Source of the DNA: Paenibacillus sp. URB8-2 | GTDB taxonomy: Bacteria; Bacillota; Bacilli; Paenibacillales; Paenibacillaceae | Reading direction: 5' to 3' | Assembly: GCF_013393385.1 (NCBI RefSeq) | Contig: NZ_AP023239.1 | Coordinates: 2,418,001 to 2,482,000 of the forward strand | Length of the DNA stretch: 64,000 nucleotides | Shown: in pieces, positions 26,556 to 34,185 of the stretch | Layout: each line of letters begins with the position of its first letter | Position numbering within the stretch: the stretch's first letter is position 1 | Position numbers and translations under genes: made by a program | Notes under the pieces: generated by a model | Databases searched by the model: none | Told to the model about the DNA's origin: nothing | Seen by the model: the letters and a program-made list of their open reading frames with translations, nothing else

Positions 26556-27011
26556 CTACCTGAGCAACTTTGCTTGGATGAGCTTTATGGTCTCTTGATA
26601 CCCTAATGGATCTAACATTTTTTTTGAAGGAGGAGCATTTAGGAAAGCTTCTCCCCATTCCGCAGATTCTTTATATTTTGGAACGAGATGAACATGCAAA
26701 TGGGAGACCAGATCGCCGTAAATGCCATAATTCATCTTATCCGGTTGAAAAGCTTCATGAAGAGTTCTGGCCGCCTGGGAGACATCCTCCATAAATAGCT
26801 GCAGATCGGTTGGATCCAAATGGAAAAGTTCCCTGACATGCCGGTTATACGCGACAATGCATCGACCTTGATGTGTTTGGTCTTTGTTTAGATAGAGGGT
26901 GGATACTCTTAACTTGGCCGCCTCGATCATTAAACGTTCCAGTTTATGATTTTTGCTGCAATAAAAGCATTCCGGATCATCTATGCTAACATTGTCAGCT
27001 TTATTTGGCAT
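26556..27011 (-). CDS. HIT-family hydrolase
   Basis: A 151-residue histidine-triad protein; the catalytic HLHVHLVPKY is intact, and ECFYC near the N-terminus looks like a zinc-binding pair. HIT enzymes hydrolyse nucleotide phosphoramidates or diadenosine polyphosphates. It starts two bases after the dehydrogenase stop with GAGGTAA upstream, so the two are co-transcribed. Its link to sugar metabolism is unclear. Confidence 0.88.
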   Translation of the reverse strand: MPNKADNVSIDDPECFYCSKNHKLERLMIEAAKLRVSTLYLNKDQTHQGRCIVAYNRHVRELFHLDPTDLQLFMEDVSQAARTLHEAFQPDKMNYGIYGDLVSHLHVHLVPKYKESAEWGEAFLNAPPSKKMLDPLGYQETIKLIQAKLLR

Positions 27012-27012
27012 A

Positions 27013-28047
27013 TTAAGAATTTACCTCACAATCTATCATAACGTGAATAATATCCCCACTGCGTTGGTTGCGAAGCTTAAACGCTTCTTCAATTTTTTCC
27101 AGAGGGAAGATGTGAGTAATCGTCTCTTTTGTATTCACTAATCCGTCCATGACCAGACGCAGACCTTCTTCGAAAAATCTACGATTATCAATGTCGCGCT
27201 TCGGTTCAGTAGATAAAATGTCTAGACGTTTTTTATGAACTTTAAAGAAATCGATGGGCTTATGACTCGTTCCAATGCAGCCATACATAACAATCCGGCC
27301 GTTCTGTGCAGCTGCATCGATGGCGTCTACCATACCGGAGCCTTCAAGAAGACACGGGATAACCACATCAAAACCGTCAGGAAAGTCTTTACCAACGACG
27401 TCCATCGTTTTGGTATCGGGTGATGGCAGCTTATAGGTATGCGTTGCTCCATATTTTTTGGCAAGCGCTAATTTTTCATCGAACAGATCAGTAACTACAA
27501 GATTCTTTGGGCTAAAAAGGTTAATAACCTGTGTCATAGCAAGTCCGCTAACACCTTGGCCCATAATCAGAACATTTTTAGCAGGAGAAATTTCAGCCCT
27601 TTCCGCCGTATGTAGCAGAGGAGGAAGCACCTCAATAAGCGAACCTTCAATTAACGGGAAATCTTTGGGCAGAACCTTTACCGCAAAAGGAATGCAGCAT
27701 ACATATTCTGCAAAGGCTCCCCATACATAACGTAAAGCAACATGATCACCTTCTTTTAATCCAATAACATTTTTTCCAACTTTGTCGATAATACCGGCTA
27801 CTTCATGACCTAAACGGGTCGGATAGGAAAGAAACTCAGGTTCACGCGCTCCCCGGTACACTTCAAGATCACTCCCACAGATGCCAACCCACTTCACTTT
27901 AATTCTAACTTCTCCCTCATTCGGCTCTGGAATATGAGCTCTTCTGATGGAGACGGACCCTATATCCTCCATCACTGCACACATTTGAGTGCCAGGGCCG
28001 TCTCCTTCAACTAATTCCATAGGGGGGACTGTCATTTTTCGTACCAT
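27013..28047 (-). CDS. Zinc-type medium-chain alcohol/polyol dehydrogenase
   Basis: A 344-residue NAD(P)-dependent dehydrogenase. VGICGSDLEVYRG holds the catalytic zinc Cys, GHEVAG the His, and LIMGQGVSGLAMTQVINLFS the Rossmann glycine motif. The four-Cys structural zinc lobe is missing after GDHVALRY, as in some sugar-alcohol dehydrogenases. In this setting a polyol or ketose substrate (for example arabitol or xylitol) is likely but not shown. The ATG at 28047 follows GGAGGTT. An upstream cre-like site suggests carbon catabolite control. Confidence 0.87.
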   Translation of the reverse strand: MVRKMTVPPMELVEGDGPGTQMCAVMEDIGSVSIRRAHIPEPNEGEVRIKVKWVGICGSDLEVYRGAREPEFLSYPTRLGHEVAGIIDKVGKNVIGLKEGDHVALRYVWGAFAEYVCCIPFAVKVLPKDFPLIEGSLIEVLPPLLHTAERAEISPAKNVLIMGQGVSGLAMTQVINLFSPKNLVVTDLFDEKLALAKKYGATHTYKLPSPDTKTMDVVGKDFPDGFDVVIPCLLEGSGMVDAIDAAAQNGRIVMYGCIGTSHKPIDFFKVHKKRLDILSTEPKRDIDNRRFFEEGLRLVMDGLVNTKETITHIFPLEKIEEAFKLRNQRSGDIIHVMIDCEVNS

Positions 28048-28069
28048 CTTTAAAACCTCCAATATCGAA

Positions 28070-28117
28070 ATCACATCGGTGTGATGCGTTACACAAAGTG
28101 TATGGTAAACGCTTTCA
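28070..28117 (-). promoter_or_regulatory. Inverted repeat and cre-like site upstream of the dehydrogenase
   Basis: ATCACATCGGTGTGAT (28070-28085) is a perfect inverted repeat around TCGG. GGTAAACGCTTTCA (28104-28117) differs from the CcpA cre consensus only at its first base. ATATCGAAA occurs twice nearby (28062 and 28125) and once inverted before the isomerase gene. Confidence 0.45.
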
Positions 28118-28279
28118 GGTATCAATATCGAAAATTCATGTAAACTTAATCAAAATTCATAGGTTGACAGTTATCTGTAGAATCTGACTTTTGGATAAAT
28201 ATCTATGGGTTTTCGATATGGCTTTGTCTGTCATGGGGGGATACAATGGTCACAACAAAATGAAAGGGGTTGCAAAAAA

Positions 28280-28822
28280 GTGATCAGTAAACAAGAATAT
28301 AAAAATGTAAAGAATGAATCGCTTCGCTATCTAAAGGAGGCGGGTATCAAGCTTTCTTCTCAAGAAGCGGAAGCTTTGGAAATCGCTGATTTTGGCTTAG
28401 GCCGCATCCGCGAACTTGGGTTGCAGTTAGTAACCTATGTGAATACATCCAGATATTGTGCGAAAGAACTTGTATTATTGCCGCGTCAGACCTGTCCTGA
28501 GCATTATCACCCACATGTAAATGGAAATCCGGGAAAAGAGGAAACGTTCCGCTGCCGCAAAGGAATAGTCTATTTACATGTGCCGGGTACTGCAACTGAA
28601 CATCCCCAAGCTGTCATCCCCGAAGGATATGGAGAGCATTTAAGAGTTTGGAAGGAAATCGTGTTGAAGCCCGGTGAGCAATATACGATTCTTCCAGAGA
28701 CGCCGCACTGGTTCCAAGCTGGAGATGAGGGGGCGGTTGTATCGGAATTTTCATCAACGAGTACAGACGAGAATGATATTTTTACAGATCCAAAAATTAT
28801 CAGAACTCCAATTCTCCAATAA
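28280..28822 (+). CDS. D-lyxose isomerase (cupin)
   Basis: A 180-residue cupin. The metal-binding CPEHYHPHVNGNPGKEETFRC and the second-motif PETPHWFQAGDEG, with the C-terminal SSTSTDENDIFTDP, match the D-lyxose ketol-isomerase family, which interconverts D-lyxose with D-xylulose and often D-mannose with D-fructose. The GTG at 28280 is preceded by AAAGGGG at good spacing. It precedes an MFS transporter on the same strand. Confidence 0.87.
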   Translation: MISKQEYKNVKNESLRYLKEAGIKLSSQEAEALEIADFGLGRIRELGLQLVTYVNTSRYCAKELVLLPRQTCPEHYHPHVNGNPGKEETFRCRKGIVYLHVPGTATEHPQAVIPEGYGEHLRVWKEIVLKPGEQYTILPETPHWFQAGDEGAVVSEFSSTSTDENDIFTDPKIIRTPILQ

Positions 28823-28851
28823 GCCAAAAAAAATGAGAGGGTGAGAAGAAA

Positions 28852-30171
28852 ATGAGTATTTCATCTGTCGAAAAATCCGCGACGAAAAAAATAACATTAC
28901 ACATTGTCCCTTATTTGTTTATTGCTTATTTGGTTTCTTTTCTGGATCGTGTAAGCATCACGTATTCTTCCTTAGGCGGTATGGATAAGGCATTAGGCAT
29001 AACAAGCAGCGCTTTTGGTCTGATCTCGGGAATCTTCTTTATTGGGTACTTTGTTTGCACAGTACCCAGTAATATCATGTTGAATCGCTATGGAGCCAGA
29101 AAGTGGATTGCCCGCATCCTTGTTGCCTGGGGGATTGTAACCGTTATCACGGCATGGTCCAACAGCGTCAGCCATCTTTATATTCTTCGTTTTCTTCTAG
29201 GAGTAGCGGAAGCCGGCTTTTTTCCGGGAGTAATTCTTTATATCACCTTCTGGTTCCGATCGAAAGAACGGGCCAAAGTCGTAGCTTTGTTTATGACTGC
29301 GCCACCTCTTGCGAACGCTTTAGGTGCTCCTCTTTCCATATGGGTTGTGCAAAATATTCATTGGGCAGGAATGCCGGGGTGGCGCTGGCTCTTTATTTTT
29401 GCGGGAATTCCTGCCGTTGTTCTAGGAATTATTACTTTTTTCTATCTAAGCGATAAACCGAATCAAGCCAAATGGCTGAGCTGCGAAGAGAAAGAATGGT
29501 TAAGCAATGAACTCAAGAAGGAAAGTTTAAATAAAAGAGATACGAAAGCGCTGTCATTCAAGGGAGTATCTAAAGATAAAATAGTGTGGAAGTTTGCCTT
29601 TACAAACCTGACCTATGTCATTGGACTTTACGGAATAAGCTTCTGGATGCCGCGGATTATAAAATCCTTATCTGATGTTCTAACTGATACGCAAGTTGGT
29701 TACATCACTATGGCTCCTTATATTTGCGGGGCGATCGCCATGGTCTTGATGGGAGTGCATTCCGACCGTACGAGAGAACGTAAATATCACGCTGCTTTTG
29801 CACCATTATTGGGAGCCATCGGCCTAATAGGAGCGCTGATCGCTCCAAGTCCCCTTGTCGCAGTCCTTATGATTTGTGTGACCACAGCGGGGTTATACAG
29901 CTTTTCCGGCCCATATTGGGCATTTACTTCAGCCACACTAACAGCGGAAGCCGCTGTTGTAGGTATTGGGATTATCAACTCGTTAGGAAATTTCGGAGGA
30001 TTTATTGGACCCTACGTCATCGGTATTTTAAATGATGTAACAGGCACAGTTTCATTCGGTATTGCCTTCCTGGCACTGATGCTGATTCTTACTTGTATTC
30101 AGGTATTGGCAGTAAAGAGCGGGAAGAATCGTACGATCGTGGAGAACCAGGAGCCGAGGAATGCAGTTTGA
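28852..30171 (+). CDS. MFS transporter, anion:cation symporter type
   Basis: A 439-residue twelve-helix transporter. PYLFIAYLVSFLDRVSITYSSL in helix 1 and NRYGARKWIARILVAWG after helix 2 are typical of the ACS subfamily (glucarate, phthalate, sugar acids). The ATG follows GAGAGGGTG. Directly downstream of the lyxose isomerase, it is the probable importer of the pathway's sugar or sugar acid. Confidence 0.87.
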   Translation: MSISSVEKSATKKITLHIVPYLFIAYLVSFLDRVSITYSSLGGMDKALGITSSAFGLISGIFFIGYFVCTVPSNIMLNRYGARKWIARILVAWGIVTVITAWSNSVSHLYILRFLLGVAEAGFFPGVILYITFWFRSKERAKVVALFMTAPPLANALGAPLSIWVVQNIHWAGMPGWRWLFIFAGIPAVVLGIITFFYLSDKPNQAKWLSCEEKEWLSNELKKESLNKRDTKALSFKGVSKDKIVWKFAFTNLTYVIGLYGISFWMPRIIKSLSDVLTDTQVGYITMAPYICGAIAMVLMGVHSDRTRERKYHAAFAPLLGAIGLIGALIAPSPLVAVLMICVTTAGLYSFSGPYWAFTSATLTAEAAVVGIGIINSLGNFGGFIGPYVIGILNDVTGTVSFGIAFLALMLILTCIQVLAVKSGKNRTIVENQEPRNAV

Positions 30172-30587
30172 GAAAAGCTGCCTTCTTTGAAATAACAGGC
30201 TTATTAAAGTTAATAAGGGTTATATACGATATTTAAGTCTTAGACGGAATTAGCCGACGAAGATCGGCCAGCTTGTTAACTGCCACATTTCAGGATTCGA
30301 CAAGTATATGTCCTTCAGAGGATTTTGGATTAACACAAAAAAGGTTGGGTCAGAATTATCTTCTGCCCAACCTTTCTATTTTTAAAAACCACCTGCTGTT
30401 TTATCGTCAGCTTCAATTGACATCGATGGAAACAGTGATAAAATATAGGATAATTAAAAAATAACATATATTATACCATAATATCAAGAGGAAGTCAACT
30501 GTTTTTTTAATTTTTTCTCGAAGAAATTAATGGTAGTGGGAAAATGATTGTTCATTATTTAAAGAGCAGAAAAAGGAGGATAACAGC
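30172..30587. other. Intergenic stretch with terminator
   Basis: About 416 bp, AT-rich. It holds one terminator and otherwise no recognisable feature before the DUF6323-like gene, whose ATG at 30588 has AAAGGAGGA upstream. Confidence 0.5.
30338..30383 (+). terminator. Rho-independent terminator
   Basis: AAAGGTTGGG and CCCAACCTTT with an inner CAGAA/TTCTG stem, followed by CTATTTTT. It ends the isomerase-transporter unit. Confidence 0.8.
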
Positions 30588-31076
30588 ATGTATTTCCCCC
30601 GCATTTTCAACTCCCTGAACGTATCTATGCAGGTACAGTATATGACCGAATTACTGGAATTGAACGAGAAAACCAAAGAATACGGCCTGGTTCTGACCCC
30701 GAAGGATGTTGAGCTGATGATGGCGGCGAGAAACGAGGTCCTGCACAGTTACGGGCGGGTGGAATTGAGCATCGAAGTGACCAAGGCGCTCATCGAGGTA
30801 TTCTCGGCGTCCTCGTTCATTCAGCAGGAGAACTATGCGGATACGCTGAATGAGCTGCATGAGATTTTTTATGATCTGAAAAATGAAACCGAAGACCGGA
30901 TCAGCGACATGAAGCTCCTCCACAGGATGAAGGAAATGTTCGAAGAGGATTGCGAGGGCTCACTAGGCTTGTTAAAAAGCAGGCTCGAAGAATATGCCGA
31001 AGAATTCCGAAGAGAATTGCAGAAGAACGAGTCTCTAACTGAAGGAGAAGAGGACTATTGGGATCTGAAAAACTGA
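30588..31076 (+). CDS. DUF6323-like protein
   Basis: A 162-residue, mostly helical, charged soluble protein (LTPKDVELMMAARNEVLHSYGRVELS, then a coiled-coil-like C-terminus). From memory it fits DUF6323, found next to DUF6179 genes in Clostridia and some Bacilli; no function is known to me. The downstream DUF6179-like gene begins inside its last codons, so they form a coupled pair. Confidence 0.65.
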   Translation: MYFPRIFNSLNVSMQVQYMTELLELNEKTKEYGLVLTPKDVELMMAARNEVLHSYGRVELSIEVTKALIEVFSASSFIQQENYADTLNELHEIFYDLKNETEDRISDMKLLHRMKEMFEEDCEGSLGLLKSRLEEYAEEFRRELQKNESLTEGEEDYWDLKN

Positions 31077-32494
31077 ATAACGGGCGGGAGCTAACCATTC
31101 AGGGCGGTATTCGAAAATCTCGGCTGCAGCGAAATCAATATACGATTTCGTTAATGAACGCAGGCTTGCGAGCGGGGCTGCTGACGAGACAGGAAATAAT
31201 GCGCATTCAGAATGCGTTCATGCAGATCTTGCAGATGCTGATCAAAAAATACACCCGGGGCGAAAGCACCTCGGTCACCATGGAAACCGCCTAAAGCCTC
31301 CTGACCTCTATCATGTATGCGGCCGATGCGTATCTGTACAATTTTGAGGAGCCGGAGATGGCGATCACTTGTCTTAAAACGATTGATGTTCGCCAAATTT
31401 ATGAACGAGGCATGAAAATGGTCGGTCAATGCTTGGAAGAGTCCAAGCAGCTATATAAGGAAATCGTTGCTAACAAGCTGGGGGTTCCGGTCGACGCCTA
31501 TAACATGACCATCGATGAGTCCCTGCCTGTCTTTCTCAGGAAATACGGCATCATCTTCGATGCCCACAATACGATGGCCAGTATCGATTACCCGCTAGCT
31601 GTGGATGATATGCGGCTCCAGGGCGTTTTTTATATGAAGCAGTATCTGGAGCGGCTGAAGCTGGAGACCGAGTTCTGCGCGATGTTCGATCAGCGGGAGC
31701 TGCTGAATTTGCTGGCCTACTACGGAAGGGAATGCAGGTTTAACTACCGGATCGAGCTGTTCAATATTTATGAGGTAGTGCTGAATCATGCGATTTTCTC
31801 CGTTTTATCAGGAGGAGATGCCTATCAAATCAGAATTTCCGAGAGTCAATACCAAAGGTTAGAACAGCAATTCATGAGCCTTACTGAACCGCAAATCAGG
31901 TCCGTCATCTCCGGTGCGATGGGTAAGCTTCAGCAAGAATTGCCAATTCATACCCGATTGAAGGAGTATATGGACGGTTGCATGGAAGACATCGTTCAGC
32001 GAGTGACGAATGCCGCAAAGCATGGCAGCTTGCGGGCTGTCATTATTACAGAGCGGGAGGCGGGAGTGAAATCCATTGTCCTTTTCTTTAACGAAGAGGA
32101 CAGAATGAGCGATGTAGAGTTAAGAAGACGGCTGGATGAGATTATGGCCTGCGAGCGGAAGGAGGACAAGGTCAAGCTGATCTTATCCAGCTTCCATTCC
32201 TTCCATGACTTCCTCGATATGCTTGAATCCGACTGCTTGTACGGGGATGAGCATGATGCCCTTTTCCATGCGTCTGGCGATATGGAGCTGGCTATTCTGG
32301 CGAAAATCGTTTTCTATGAAGAGTTGCGAAGCGAGTCTCTGGATTTGCCGTCCATTCTGTTATTGGAGAATGAGCATAGGGTGGAGTGGCAAATGCAATT
32401 TGTCCAGTCCCTGAAGGGGAAGAGCCGGGAGCGGCTGCAAGCCGTCGAAAAGTATATGGATGAGATGGACTATGAACAAATGAAATTCTATTGA
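31058..32494 (+). pseudogene. DUF6179-like gene with in-frame stop codon
   Basis: Translation from a TTG at 31058 (GAAGGAGA upstream) runs 78 codons to a TAA at 31292-31294. In the same frame the gene continues without interruption for 400 more codons to 32494. Across the stop the sequence reads SVTMETA, stop, SLLTSIMYAADAYL, as one continuous helix, so a single base change (for example CAA or GAA to TAA) explains it. The full product would be about 478 residues, soluble and helical. The second part contains a region reminiscent of an ATP-binding lobe (VTNAAKHGSLRAVIITE) but I cannot assign it. A downstream ATG at 31313 might allow a truncated product. Confidence 0.7.
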
Positions 32495-33030
32495 TCAGCC
32501 ATTTTAGTCTGACACTTTATTGTTTCGAGACAGCAAGGGTAGAAATATGAAATGGCTGTGATCGTGTAAAATGCGGTACGCCAAAAAACGACAATTCCGT
32601 TTTGAGATCAAATATATATTTAATGAGAAATAAATTGCATTCAATAAGCTGAATATTCATGCACTAATCTACTTTGATACCAAACAAAACAGTCCTGATG
32701 GAGAGCTTTAGCATCGGGACTGTTTGTGTTTGAAGGGTTCTGGCACTTATCGAATCAAGCCATATTGGGCATTGAGTACCCGTGGCGTTAAGCACAGGAA
32801 CGAACGCAGTCGATATATCGGCTGCTTGTTATGTCCACCGGGCAAAAACTAAGAGAATCCCCGTACTGTTTCAGGACTAACTCGCTTTCTCGTTTTAAAG
32901 GATGATCCTCGGGAACAATGCTACCAATGATCATGGTGCACCCAATTTTAACATGAGATTACTTACAATTTATCCATCAATGATTTAAAAATAAAAAAAG
33001 TTGACATAGTCCACTAAAAGGAGGGTTACA
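32495..33030. other. Intergenic stretch before the MarR gene
   Basis: About 536 bp. It contains one terminator and, on the minus strand at 32788-32934, a 48-codon frame that could be a gene fragment but has no good start signals. TTGACA at 33001-33006 precedes the MarR gene closely. Confidence 0.45.
32687..32730 (+). terminator. Hairpin terminator
   Basis: AACAGTCCTGATG and CATCGGGACTGTT form a 13-bp stem (G-U pairs) with a ten-base loop, followed by TGTGTTTG. Confidence 0.65.
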
Positions 33031-33474
33031 ATGACCCTAAATGATAATATCATAGCCGATATACGGCAATTTAACCGGTTTTATACGAATATACTCGGCT
33101 TATTGGATAAGCACGTATTGAATACCGGATATTCTTTTACAGAGGCGCGGGTAATTTTAGAGATTGGTTTTCTGGAACAGTGTATCGCCAACAATTTAGT
33201 CGAAAAATTGGATATTGACCGCAGCTACATGAGTAGAATTATTACCAAGCTCAGTAAAGATGGCCTGATTATTAAGGAAAACTCCGCCTCGGACAGCAGA
33301 ACGAGTCTGATTCGATTGACACCCAAAGGGATCGCTCTTTTTAATCAGCTGAATGAAAAATCTGATGAACATATAGTGAGATTGCTGAAAGGATTATCAC
33401 AAAAAGAAATTAAAGAATTACATACTTCTATGTTGTTTATTCAGAAGAAATTAGAAATGCCGGAGGGAATTTGA
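33031..33474 (+). CDS. MarR-family transcriptional regulator
   Basis: A 147-residue winged-helix regulator: helix-turn-helix VEKLDIDRSYMSRIITKLSKDGLI followed by the wing NSASDSRTSLIRLTPKG. MarR proteins repress nearby genes until a ligand binds. It is directly followed, with a one-base gap, by the broken threonine aldolase gene, which may have been its target. Confidence 0.9.
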   Translation: MTLNDNIIADIRQFNRFYTNILGLLDKHVLNTGYSFTEARVILEIGFLEQCIANNLVEKLDIDRSYMSRIITKLSKDGLIIKENSASDSRTSLIRLTPKGIALFNQLNEKSDEHIVRLLKGLSQKEIKELHTSMLFIQKKLEMPEGI

Positions 33475-34022
33475 ATGATACGATTTGAAAATGATTATAC
33501 AGAAGGTGCTCATAAGCGAATTCTGAAACGAATAAAGACAGTGATTTATCCTTGGCAGATATTGCAAGGCTTTGTGATGTGTTCTATATCGGGGGAACGA
33601 AAATTGGGGCATTGTTTGGGGAAGCAGCAGTCATCATAAACGATGACCTGAAAAAAGATTTTCGGTATATGATCAAGCAAAAGGGAGGATTACTGGCTAA
33701 GGGGAGATTACTCGGAATCCAGTTTGAAACTTTGTTTGAAGATGGCTTATACTATGAAATTTCTAATCATGCCGTGGAAATGGCGATGATGATTCAAGAG
33801 GCATTTGTTGAAAAAGGATTTTCATTACGATATGATTCCAAAACCAATCAACAGTTTCCCATTTTGCCGGAAGATGTGTTAATGAAATTGGGCAAAAAGT
33901 ATTCTTTTTCCTTCTGGGAAAAAGTCGATACTACCCACAGTGTTGTGAGATTTTGTACCAGTTGGGCTACAAAAAAAGAAAATGTTGAAATGCTGATAGA
34001 GGATATTAAGGAATTAAATTAG
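33475..34022 (+). pseudogene. Low-specificity threonine aldolase, internal deletion
   Basis: The ATG at 33475 opens MIRFENDYTEGAHKRILKR, the expected N-terminus of an L-threonine aldolase. Within 70 bases the sequence jumps to another frame, SDLSLADIARLCDVFYIGGTKIGALFGEA, which is the region of the PLP lysine in the same family, and continues to a normal C-terminus at 34022. About half of the roughly 340-residue enzyme, including the N-terminal cofactor site, is missing. It cannot be functional. Confidence 0.8.
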
Positions 34023-34185
34023 GGATGCCTGAATGGTGTATTGATTATAATGGCCTTCGATCCGGTAGGATCATAAATGTTCTTCAAGAGGCCGCCTTAA
34101 TGTAATCTTAATGCTGCGGTCAAAGTTATAACGCGATGCTGATTTTGCACATGATATACTAACAACTATAAGAGGGTGCAAGAAC

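Noticed and set aside
32788..32934. 48-codon minus-strand frame (MIIGSIVPEDHPLKRESELV at its start)
   Set aside because: Protein-like composition but poor start signals and no recognised relative; perhaps a gene fragment.
33001..33032. TTGACA with TACAAT as a leaderless promoter for the MarR gene
   Set aside because: The spacing is 20 bases and the AAAGGAGGG before the ATG argues for an ordinary leader; the true -10 is unclear.
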